NCBI GenBank assembly: GCA_003242205.1
Contig: QGUR01000212.1
Span: forward strand, 1 to 7,935
Direction of reading: 5' to 3'
From: Chloroflexota bacterium
GTDB lineage: Bacteria > Chloroflexota > Anaerolineae > Aggregatilineales > Phototrophicaceae
Length of the DNA stretch: 7,935 nt
Numbering within the stretch: the first letter of the stretch is position 1; every line of letters starts with the position of its first letter. Below the pieces are notes generated by a model. The model did no database searches. It was given only the letters and a program-made list of their open reading frames with translations, and had not been told where the DNA came from. Below, piece by piece: positions 1 through 5,457 of the stretch. The position numbers were made by a program, and so were the translations under genes.

Positions 1-1
1 C

Positions 2-1630
2 GAGCTGAATACGAAGGCCGTCGAAGACCCGACTGCGAACATGACCGCCGAGGAAGCGCTGCACTGGCAGATTGTCCACCGCAAGAAGGAAGGCGTCGAA
101 GCGCTGATCGATGACTGCCTGACGCGGCAGGACGCGGTTGGCGTGCTCAATAACGTGCTGCTTCCGGCGATGAAAGAAGTGGGCGACAAATTCGGCGCGG
201 GCGAGCTGATCCTGCCGTTCGTGCTCCAGAGCGCCGAGGTGATGAAAAAGGCGGTCGCCTACCTTGAGCAGTTCATGGACAAGGTCGAAGGCGCGTCCAA
301 AGGCACGGTCGTCCTCGCCACCGTTTACGGCGACGTCCACGACATCGGCAAGAACCTCGTCAAGACGATCCTGAGTAACAACGGCTATACCGTGCATGAC
401 CTCGGCAAACAGGTTCCCGCCAACGTCATCATCGAAAAAGCGGTTGAGTACAGGGCCGACGCCATTGGCCTGAGCGCGCTGCTGGTTAGCACGTCGAAGC
501 AGATGCCGATCGTCGTCAACGAACTGGCGCGGCGCGGGCTGGAAGTGCCGGTGCTGGTCGGCGGGGCGGCCATCAACCGCAAATTCGGGCGGCGCATCCT
601 GTTCCTTGAGGACAGCGGCGAACCGTATGCGCCCGGCGTCTTTTACTGCAAGGACGCCTTCGAAGGGCTGTCCGTCATGGATAAGCTGATCGACCCGCAG
701 GCCCGCGAGGCGTTGCTGGCGCAGATCGTCGAGGAAGCCTATGCGGAACTCGGCAAGCCCAAACCCGTGACGCGCAAGCGCGAGCGCGGTCAGAGCAGCA
801 TCCCGCCCGCGCCGCATATCCCGAAGCCGCCGTTCTGGGGCGCGCGCACGATCTCCTACATGCCGCTGGAGATTGTGCTCAAATATCTGCACAAGCCGGA
901 GTTGTTCCGGCTGTCGTGGGGCGCGGGCAATACACACGGCGAGGACTGGAAGCGCCTGCAGGCGGAATACGAAGCGCGGCTCGACCGCATGACGCGCGAG
1001 GCGCTGCGTAACAAGACACTCCAGCCGCAGGCGGTCTACGGTTTCTTCCCGGCCAACCGCGACGGCGACGACCTGATTATCTGGGATATTGAGCCGTTCC
1101 AGCGCGGCGACGAACAGCCCGAACTGCGCGAGGTTGTGCGTTTCGCCTTCCCGCGGCAGGACTTCGGCGAGCATTTGTGCCTGAGCGACTACTTCGCGCC
1201 CATGGACAGCGGGCAGGTCGATACGGTGGCGCTCCAAATCGTGACCGTTGGCCGGGCCGCCAGTCAGGAAACCGAGCGGTTGCAGAACGCGGGCGATTAC
1301 AGCGAGGCGTATTTCCTGCACGGCCTGTCGGTACAGGCGGCGGAAGCGACCGCCAACTACGTCAACCAGCAGGTGGTGAACAAGCAGCTTGGCCTGCCGC
1401 CGGCGCAGGGCAAGCGCTATAGCTGGGGCTATCCGGCCTGCCCCGATCTGGCGCAGCACCAGCTGGTTCTCCAGTTGTTGCCGCAGGCGGCGACCGAGTT
1501 GGGGCTTGAACTGACCGCGTCGTTCCAGTGGATTCCCGAACAGACCACGGCGGCGATTGTCGTTCACCATCCAGACGCCAAATACTACAGTGTCGGCGTG
1601 GACCGTCTGGAGCAGATTCTGGAGGCCTGA
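2..1630 (+). CDS. metH: Cobalamin-dependent methionine synthase, C-terminal part (cap, B12-binding and AdoMet activation domains), 5' partial
   Basis: The enzyme transfers methyl groups from 5-methyl-THF through cobalamin to homocysteine; this part carries the cofactor and its reactivation module. The frame is open to the window edge and the first ATG (41) has no Shine-Dalgarno, so the gene very probably begins upstream. Numbering from that ATG, residues 8-80 form the helical cap (B12-binding_2 type). Residues 88-230 form the Rossmann B12 domain with D98-x-H100-x-x-G103, whose His is the lower axial cobalt ligand, then S145-x-L147 and G174-G175. The spacings (41 and 26 residues) fit the family pattern exactly. 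A Pro/Lys/Arg-rich linker (239-265) leads to the activation domain (about 268-529), which includes YGFFPAN, CLSDY and GYPACPD. The homocysteine-binding module is not here but is supplied two genes downstream. A pterin-binding domain is expected upstream of the window (inference). Identification is secure; full domain content is unknown. Confidence 0.93.
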   Translation, partial: ELNTKAVEDPTANMTAEEALHWQIVHRKKEGVEALIDDCLTRQDAVGVLNNVLLPAMKEVGDKFGAGELILPFVLQSAEVMKKAVAYLEQFMDKVEGASKGTVVLATVYGDVHDIGKNLVKTILSNNGYTVHDLGKQVPANVIIEKAVEYRADAIGLSALLVSTSKQMPIVVNELARRGLEVPVLVGGAAINRKFGRRILFLEDSGEPYAPGVFYCKDAFEGLSVMDKLIDPQAREALLAQIVEEAYAELGKPKPVTRKRERGQSSIPPAPHIPKPPFWGARTISYMPLEIVLKYLHKPELFRLSWGAGNTHGEDWKRLQAEYEARLDRMTREALRNKTLQPQAVYGFFPANRDGDDLIIWDIEPFQRGDEQPELREVVRFAFPRQDFGEHLCLSDYFAPMDSGQVDTVALQIVTVGRAASQETERLQNAGDYSEAYFLHGLSVQAAEATANYVNQQVVNKQLGLPPAQGKRYSWGYPACPDLAQHQLVLQLLPQAATELGLELTASFQWIPEQTTAAIVVHHPDAKYYSVGVDRLEQILEA

Positions 1631-1666
1631 GCGATCAGCCGGCAGGCTGAGGCAGACTGAATAACC

Positions 1667-1760
1667 GGAGGCTTTCATGATAAGGCCGCCGTATGGAAAG
1701 AACGTATGCAACGCAGAAACAGAATTCGGCTTGGTGGTTATGGCGGCTGTTTGCTGCTGA
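1667..1760 (+). other. Strong Shine-Dalgarno with short 27-codon upstream ORF overlapping the next gene
   Basis: GGAGG at 1667-1671 lies 5 nt before an ATG at 1677. That ATG opens a 27-codon frame ending in TGA at 1758-1760, out of frame with the membrane-protein gene starting at 1706. The best ribosome site of this intercistronic gap therefore serves a tiny overlapping ORF rather than the longer gene. It may be a translational-coupling leader peptide or chance. The peptide (beginning MIRPPYGKN) resembles nothing I know, and expression is uncertain. Confidence 0.3.
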
Positions 1761-2107
1761 TCGTCATCATGTTTGCGTGTATCGGTGTGACCGTCTTTAC
1801 GCTTGACCAGTTGTGTTATTCGACGTTGAGCCAGCGGCTGCCGCTGTATCCGAACGCCGAAATCACAGTCCAGCGCTACAACATGTTTCGGCCTCGTGGC
1901 ATGGGGGAGACTTACATTGAACTCGTCTCGCCCGACGACCCGGATACCGTATCGCGCTGGTATGGCTCGACCGCCGGGCGTTACTCGCGGGAGGCGGTGC
2001 GTACCAACGATTTCACCTACCGGCTGGCCACAGCCGAACGTGCTATTGGCTGGACGGAAGACCGCACGGGTTCGTTGATTCAGCTTTATGGAACCTGCGC
2101 GCAGTAG
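1706..2107 (+). CDS. Uncharacterised single-pass membrane protein between the two methionine genes
   Basis: I do not recognise a named family. The 133-residue product has a basic N-terminus (MQRRNRIR), one hydrophobic segment at about residues 13-33 and a polar C-terminal domain of about 100 residues. By the positive-inside rule that domain should face outside. It includes LPLYPNAE (46-52) and a stretch around DPDTVSRWYGSTAG that resembles small extracytoplasmic domains of the 'yPgA ... fYxxxL' type; this is a weak resemblance, not an assignment. Two cysteines (37 and 131) lie on the outer side and could form a disulfide. The ATG at 1706 has a weak GGAAAG 5 nt upstream, and no other in-frame ATG exists after the preceding stop. 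The gene lies 75 bp after the metH stop and 39 bp before the next gene, so it is likely co-transcribed. Nothing in its sequence explains a role in methionine synthesis. Confidence 0.72.
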   Translation: MQRRNRIRLGGYGGCLLLIVIMFACIGVTVFTLDQLCYSTLSQRLPLYPNAEITVQRYNMFRPRGMGETYIELVSPDDPDTVSRWYGSTAGRYSREAVRTNDFTYRLATAERAIGWTEDRTGSLIQLYGTCAQ

Positions 2108-2111
2108 GCCG

Positions 2112-2132
2112 GCAGCGAGCGATGCTGCTTTT
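2112..2132 (+). terminator. Weak intercistronic hairpin with T-run
   Basis: GCAGC (2112-2116) pairs with GCTGC (2124-2128) across a 7-nt loop and is followed by TTTT (2129-2132). The five-base-pair stem is short for an efficient terminator. At most it would be a partial terminator or RNA-stability hairpin that lowers or shields the downstream message. Confidence 0.25.
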
Positions 2133-2133
2133 C

Positions 2134-2149
2134 AGGAGAGAGAAAGTTG
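2134..2149 (+). promoter_or_regulatory. Ribosome binding site that sets a TTG start
   Basis: AGGAGAG (2134-2140) lies 6 nt before TTG (2147-2149). The first in-frame ATG is at codon 21, inside the conserved ADGAMGT core of the homocysteine methyltransferase domain. The TTG is therefore the only sensible start. Confidence 0.8.
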
Positions 2150-4009
2150 AAAACGCCTTTTCTGGAACGACTTGCAGCGCCTGACCCGCTGCTGGCCGAT
2201 GGCGCGATGGGCACCATGCTGTACGCGCGCGGCGTTCCGCTCGATGCCTGCTTCGACCACCTGAATCTGACGCGCCCCGAACTGGTGCGCGAGATTCACG
2301 AAGCCTATGTCCGGGCGGGCGCTGAACTGCTGGAGACCAACACCTTTGCCGCCAACCGCTTCAAGCTGCAGGAATGGGGGCTGGAAGACGAGGTGCGCGC
2401 CATCAACATGGCCGCGGTCAGGCTGGCGCGTGAAGCCGCAGCGACCGCCGGGCGCGAGGTGTATGTCGCCGGTTCCATTGGCCCGCTGGGCGTCGGCATT
2501 CAGCCTTACGGACGCACGCGCCGCGAAGACGCCCGCGAAGCTTTTGCCGAACAGATACTCGCGCTGGCTGAAGCGGGCGTCGACCTGCTGTTGATGGAGA
2601 CTTTCACGGCGCTGGCCGAAGCAGAAGAAGCGCTGGCAGCGGCGCGTGAAGTCGCGCCTCATCTGCCGGTCGTGACCCAGATGACCTTCGCGCCTGACGA
2701 CCATACGCTGCTGGGCGATCTGCCCGGTAACGTCGCCCGCGCGCTGCACGAGGCGGGCGCGGATGTGATCGGCGTCAATTGCAGCGGCGGGCCGGAACAG
2801 ATTTCGCGCGTGCTTCAGGCCATGCGTCAGGCGGTTCCCGAAGCGCGCTGCTCGGCCATGCCCAACGCCGGCTTTCCGCAGATCGTCGGCGGGCGCACGC
2901 TCTATACCGCGACCGAAGGCTATTTCGCCGATTACGCGCTGACCTTCAAGGCGATGGGCGCGCGGATCATCGGCGGCTGCTGCGGCACGACTCCGGCGCA
3001 CATCGCTGCCATGCGCGCCGCGCTCGACGATCCGAGCCGCCCGCTGCCGCAGATTCACGTCTTTGAACCGGCGCATGAAGTGGACAGCGCCTCGCCGGAA
3101 CGCCCGACCGAGATGGCGCGCAGGCTGGCGGAGGGGAAATTCATCATCAGCGTCGAGATGAAACCGCCGCGCAGCTACAGCCTCAACCGGCTGCTTGCCT
3201 CGGCCCAGTTGCTTCAAGACGCAGGCGCGGATGTAGTCAACGTCGCCGACAGCCCGACAGCGCGCATGCGGATGAGTCCATGGGCGGTGTGCCACCTGTT
3301 GCAGTCGCGTCTGGGCATGGAAACGGTGCTGCATTTCCCCACCCGGGGCCGGAACCTGCTGCGTATTCAGGGCGACCTGCTGGGCGCGCATGCGCTTGGC
3401 CTGCGTAACATCTTCGTCTGCATGGGCGACCCGACGCGCATCGGCGACTATCCTAACGCCATGGATCAGTACGACATCGTGCCGACCGGGCTGATCCGGC
3501 TCATCCAGCAGCGGCTCAATCAGGGTGTCGATCAGGCGGGCAACAGCATCGGCCAGCCGACGACGTTTAACGTCGGCTGCGCGCTCAACATGGGCGCGGC
3601 CAATCTCGATAAAGAGATCGAACTGCTGCGTAAGAAGATCGACGCCGGGGCGAATTTCGCGCTGGGGCAGGCGGTTTTCGACCCGCGCGTCGTCGAGCGC
3701 TTCCACCGCCGCTACGAAGAGCTGATGGCCGAACCGCTCCGGTTGCCCGTGCTGATGGCGATCATGCCGCTTTACAGCTTCAAACATGCCCTGTTCCTGC
3801 ACAACGAGGTTCCGGGCATTCACATCCCCGAAACGATCCTCGCGCGCATTGAAGCCGCCGACGACCCGCCGCAGGAAGGCGTGCGTATCGCTCAGGAACT
3901 GCTGCGCGATATGAAGGACATGGTGCAGGGCGCGTACATCATTCCGGCCTTCGGCTATTACAACCTCGCCGCTCAGGTGATGGACGTCGTCGCCACGCCG
4001 GGAGCCTAA
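2147..4009 (+). CDS. Bifunctional homocysteine S-methyltransferase / methylenetetrahydrofolate reductase
   Basis: This is a 620-residue fusion with the architecture of Bacillus subtilis YitJ and of similar length. Residues 10-295 form a zinc-dependent homocysteine methyltransferase barrel, opening with LLADGAMGT and carrying the three expected zinc ligands C212 (in GVNCSGG) and C278-C279 (in GGCCGTTP). Residues 330-615 form a class III MTHFR (MetF) barrel. E337 in SVEMKPPR matches the family's catalytic Glu, D428 is in CMGDP, and Q508 is in GQAVFDP. The MTHFR half reduces 5,10-methylene-THF to 5-methyl-THF using FAD. The methyltransferase half binds and activates homocysteine, presumably for methyl transfer from the B12 protein encoded two genes upstream. 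The upstream synthase segment lacks this module, so the two genes complement each other. Both domains look intact. The enzyme is cytosolic. Start at TTG with a good Shine-Dalgarno; a strong terminator follows. Confidence 0.96.
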   Translation: MKTPFLERLAAPDPLLADGAMGTMLYARGVPLDACFDHLNLTRPELVREIHEAYVRAGAELLETNTFAANRFKLQEWGLEDEVRAINMAAVRLAREAAATAGREVYVAGSIGPLGVGIQPYGRTRREDAREAFAEQILALAEAGVDLLLMETFTALAEAEEALAAAREVAPHLPVVTQMTFAPDDHTLLGDLPGNVARALHEAGADVIGVNCSGGPEQISRVLQAMRQAVPEARCSAMPNAGFPQIVGGRTLYTATEGYFADYALTFKAMGARIIGGCCGTTPAHIAAMRAALDDPSRPLPQIHVFEPAHEVDSASPERPTEMARRLAEGKFIISVEMKPPRSYSLNRLLASAQLLQDAGADVVNVADSPTARMRMSPWAVCHLLQSRLGMETVLHFPTRGRNLLRIQGDLLGAHALGLRNIFVCMGDPTRIGDYPNAMDQYDIVPTGLIRLIQQRLNQGVDQAGNSIGQPTTFNVGCALNMGAANLDKEIELLRKKIDAGANFALGQAVFDPRVVERFHRRYEELMAEPLRLPVLMAIMPLYSFKHALFLHNEVPGIHIPETILARIEAADDPPQEGVRIAQELLRDMKDMVQGAYIIPAFGYYNLAAQVMDVVATPGA

Positions 4010-4040
4010 ACCCTAAAAAACATGCAAATTCGACTCCCAC

Positions 4041-4069
4041 AGGCCGGGTAACTCTGCACCCGGCCTTTT
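4041..4069 (+). terminator. Rho-independent terminator of the methionine operon
   Basis: AGGCCGGGT (4041-4049) pairs perfectly with ACCCGGCCT (4058-4066) around an 8-nt loop and is followed by TTTGGTTTGTT. It lies 31 bp after the stop of the bifunctional enzyme gene and would end the metH-containing transcript. Confidence 0.9.
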
Positions 4070-4075
4070 GGTTTG

Positions 4076-4104
4076 TTGCCTCCGCACGCATTTCATGCGA
4101 TAAT
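4076..4104 (+). promoter_or_regulatory. Sigma70-type promoter of the small-ORF unit
   Basis: The -35 element is TTGCCT (4076-4081, 4 of 6) and the -10 element is GATAAT (4099-4104, 5 of 6), with an ideal 17-bp spacer. It sits directly after the operon terminator, as expected for a new transcription unit. The predicted start is near 4111. Confidence 0.65.
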
Positions 4105-4110
4105 TTGTAT

Positions 4111-4225
4111 AGATAGACCAAATAGAAGCGGGTTTCGATCGTGCAGAATACCCAATTTGAACTATGTCGGGCCGCGTTTGCGGCATCACAGTACGCGACA
4201 ACGCGGCCAGTTTGGGCCGCGTTTT
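4111..4225 (+). promoter_or_regulatory. Attenuator-like leader RNA with alternative hairpins and terminator (or a short terminated RNA)
   Basis: One segment, AACGCGGCC (4200-4208), can pair over 9 perfect bases with either of two copies of GGCCGCGTT. Pairing with 4170-4178 upstream gives an antiterminator-like hairpin. Pairing with 4215-4223 downstream gives a terminator hairpin with a 6-nt loop followed by TTGATTTG. The upstream copy can instead fold on itself as GCCGC (4171-4175) with GCGGC (4180-4184) around a GTTT loop, which would free 4200-4208 to form the terminator. This three-state layout is typical of transcription attenuators and riboswitch expression platforms. A promoter ends 7 bp upstream of the predicted start and a small ORF follows. 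I do not recognise a known aptamer in 4111-4168. The alternative is a terminated small RNA of about 115 nt. Confidence 0.5.
4200..4225 (+). terminator. Intrinsic terminator inside the leader
   Basis: A 9-bp perfect stem, AACGCGGCC (4200-4208) with GGCCGCGTT (4215-4223), has a 6-nt loop and is followed by TT then GATTTG. It lies between a promoter and the small ORF start at 4257, so it would cut transcription short unless the competing upstream pairing forms. Confidence 0.65.
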
Positions 4226-4256
4226 GATTTGTCCTGAGAGTGAACTGGAGCCGATG

Positions 4257-4505
4257 ATGTGGACTATCTGGCTTGACTGGTATGGCTTTACAGGCGTTCA
4301 GGCTGAGTGGCGACGCGCGGCACAGCGCGAGCGTCTGGTCAGGGAGGCGCTGGGAAATCCCCGGTTCTACCTGCCGGGCGACGTGCAACTGCTGGTTGAG
4401 GGTGTCAGGAGGCTTGTCGCCTGGATCGCAGCCCTCCTGTCCCCTTCGCGTCCCGACACAGGCGAGTCGCATTCGCCGTATCAACCGCGCAAACGACACG
4501 TATAG
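4257..4505 (+). CDS. Small unrecognised protein (82 aa) behind the attenuator-like leader
   Basis: I do not recognise this protein. The ATG at 4257 follows TGGAG (4246-4250) with 6-nt spacing; an adjacent ATG at 4254 is also possible. The same frame is open back to an ATG at 4164 (113 residues in total), but that start has no Shine-Dalgarno and would code through the hairpins. The 82-residue form has an aromatic N-terminus (MWTIWLDWYGF) and an amphipathic, Arg-rich middle (about residues 15-32). A hydrophobic helix follows, around VRRLVAWIAALLS, and the tail is polar, proline-containing and basic. The pattern suggests a small membrane-associated or helical protein, but this is inference. It has its own promoter and a terminator 25 bp after the stop, which support a real monocistronic unit. 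Homologue searches would be needed to exclude a chance ORF. Confidence 0.55.
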   Translation: MWTIWLDWYGFTGVQAEWRRAAQRERLVREALGNPRFYLPGDVQLLVEGVRRLVAWIAALLSPSRPDTGESHSPYQPRKRHV

Positions 4506-4530
4506 CCTATCGACGCCATTTTGATTGATC

Positions 4531-4560
4531 AGGGCTGCCTGCGAGGGTGGCCCTTAATTT
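4531..4560 (+). terminator. Rho-independent terminator of the small ORF
   Basis: AGGGCTGCC (4531-4539) pairs with GGTGGCCCT (4546-4554) through seven Watson-Crick pairs and two internal G-U pairs. The loop is 6 nt and TTAATTT follows. It starts 25 bp after the small ORF stop. Confidence 0.75.
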
Positions 4561-4595
4561 ATTCGCGGCATATGGATCGCCGGAAACTGGACGTT

Positions 4596-4611
4596 TTCGG
4601 CCGAACGGCCG
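4596..4611. promoter_or_regulatory. Palindrome TTCGGCCGAA with a second CGGCCG half, possible operator
   Basis: TTCGGCCGAA (4596-4605) is a perfect 10-bp palindrome. A second CGGCCG follows at 4606-4611, so two identical 6-bp palindromes are separated by AA. It lies about 57 bp upstream of the putative -35 of the hydrolase gene, a position that suits a regulator site. No regulator is identifiable, and GC-rich palindromes also arise by chance. Confidence 0.25.
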
Positions 4612-4667
4612 GAGTAATCGTGTGCGCCTTGCGTCACGACTTCCATAACAGACCGTATAACCGAGGG

Positions 4668-4697
4668 TTTACGTCCTTCACTTCTGGCGGGTAAACT
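4668..4697 (+). promoter_or_regulatory. Putative promoter of the MBL-fold hydrolase gene
   Basis: TTTACG (4668-4673, 4 of 6) and TAAACT (4692-4697, 4 of 6) are separated by 18 bp, which puts the start about 30 nt before the ATG. A competing -10, TATAAC (4656-4661), lacks a good -35. Since the gene follows a terminator, a promoter should lie in 4561-4734, but the exact site is uncertain. Confidence 0.4.
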
Positions 4698-4734
4698 AGC
4701 GCGCTGCCTGATTTGAAGCTAAACAAGGGGGACT

Positions 4735-5457
4735 ATGGCAGACGCGCTAGTGCCGATCGCTGACAATGTCTGGATTTTTCCCACCGCGGGCGTTGCCGAG
4801 CGTGTTGAGCCGAACGTCGGTGTGATCCAGACAGCGGTGGGTACGGTTCTCGTCGACGCGGGCAACAGCCCGCGCCATGCCCGGCGCATCGCCCGCGCGC
4901 TGGAAGAAGCGGGCGCGCCTCCGGTTTCTCACATCATTTACACGCACCACCACTGGGATCATGTCTACGGCGCGCAGGTCTTTTCGGCGACGATTGTCGC
5001 CCATGAGTTGTGCCGCGAGTTGCTGGCCGAGCGAGCAGCCCTGCCCTGGAGCGCGACCTTCATCGAAGAAGAGAGCCGCCGTAACCCGGCCTACGAGCAG
5101 GTATACCGCAACATGAATCGCGCCGTCGGCGACTGGAGCGGCTTTCGCATCTGCCTGCCCACGTTTGCGTTTGGCGGGCAAATGACGCTTTACCTCGATG
5201 GCGCGACGCTCGATCTCGAACACGTCGGCGGGCAGCACGCCGCCGACTCGATTGTCGTCAAGCTGCGTGAAGCTGGCATCGCCTTCCTCGGAGACTGTTT
5301 CTACCCGCCGCCAATGCAGCCCGCGCCCGAACCCGGCTATGATCGCGCGCTGCTGGCGCGGCTGCTCGACGACACCAGCCTGCACACGTTTATCGACGGG
5401 CACGGCAGCAGGCCGCGCACGCGCGATGAAGTCGCCGCTTTCGTCGCGTCAGGCTGA
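4735..5457 (+). CDS. MBL-fold (metallo-beta-lactamase superfamily) metallohydrolase
   Basis: The 240-residue cytosolic protein is a complete single-domain MBL fold. The zinc-binding signature is H71-x-H73-x-D75-H76 in THHHWDH, followed by H168 (GGQHAAD), the bridging D187 (FLGDCF) and H223 (DGHG). This is the full dinuclear metal set, so it should be an active hydrolase. The substrate cannot be read from sequence; relatives include glyoxalase II-like, lactonase-like and beta-lactamase-like enzymes. I see no signal peptide, which argues against a secreted beta-lactamase. The insertion at about residues 95-145, between the second strand-helix unit and the third metal ligand, probably shapes the substrate pocket. 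The start is supported by AAGGGGG (4725-4731), 3 nt before the ATG. The 3' end overlaps the convergent gene by 9 bp, with no terminator between them. Confidence 0.92.
   Translation: MADALVPIADNVWIFPTAGVAERVEPNVGVIQTAVGTVLVDAGNSPRHARRIARALEEAGAPPVSHIIYTHHHWDHVYGAQVFSATIVAHELCRELLAERAALPWSATFIEEESRRNPAYEQVYRNMNRAVGDWSGFRICLPTFAFGGQMTLYLDGATLDLEHVGGQHAADSIVVKLREAGIAFLGDCFYPPPMQPAPEPGYDRALLARLLDDTSLHTFIDGHGSRPRTRDEVAAFVASG

Noticed and set aside
2132..3823. 563-codon open frame on the minus strand opposite the bifunctional methyltransferase/MTHFR gene
   Set aside because: The plus-strand gene has full domain motifs and catalytic residues. The antisense product is Arg/Ala/Gln/His-rich with no recognisable domain, as expected from codon bias in GC-rich DNA.
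4026..4041. TTCGACTCCCAC resembling the 3' half of a tRNA T-arm, possible tRNA remnant or attachment site
   Set aside because: The bases before it do not pair with CCCAC to form a T-stem, no CCA or acceptor stem is present, and no duplicate core was seen elsewhere in the window.
4111..4168. Possible SAM or cobalamin riboswitch aptamer in the leader near the methionine genes
   Set aside because: The segment before the hairpins is too short and shows none of the conserved core or B12-box-like sequence I would expect. The downstream ORF is not a methionine or B12 gene.
3939..4499. 186-codon minus-strand ORF across the terminator and small-ORF region
   Set aside because: It runs through two intrinsic terminator hairpins and a promoter and into the 3' end of a certain gene. 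It shows no ribosome site or recognisable domain.
4572..4694. 40-codon ORF between the small-ORF terminator and the hydrolase gene
   Set aside because: No Shine-Dalgarno precedes the ATG, and the frame runs through the palindrome and putative promoter. Composition is not convincing.
4747..5403. 218-codon minus-strand open frame opposite the MBL-fold gene
   Set aside because: It mirrors a clear hydrolase with all metal ligands; the antisense translation has no motif and a biased composition.
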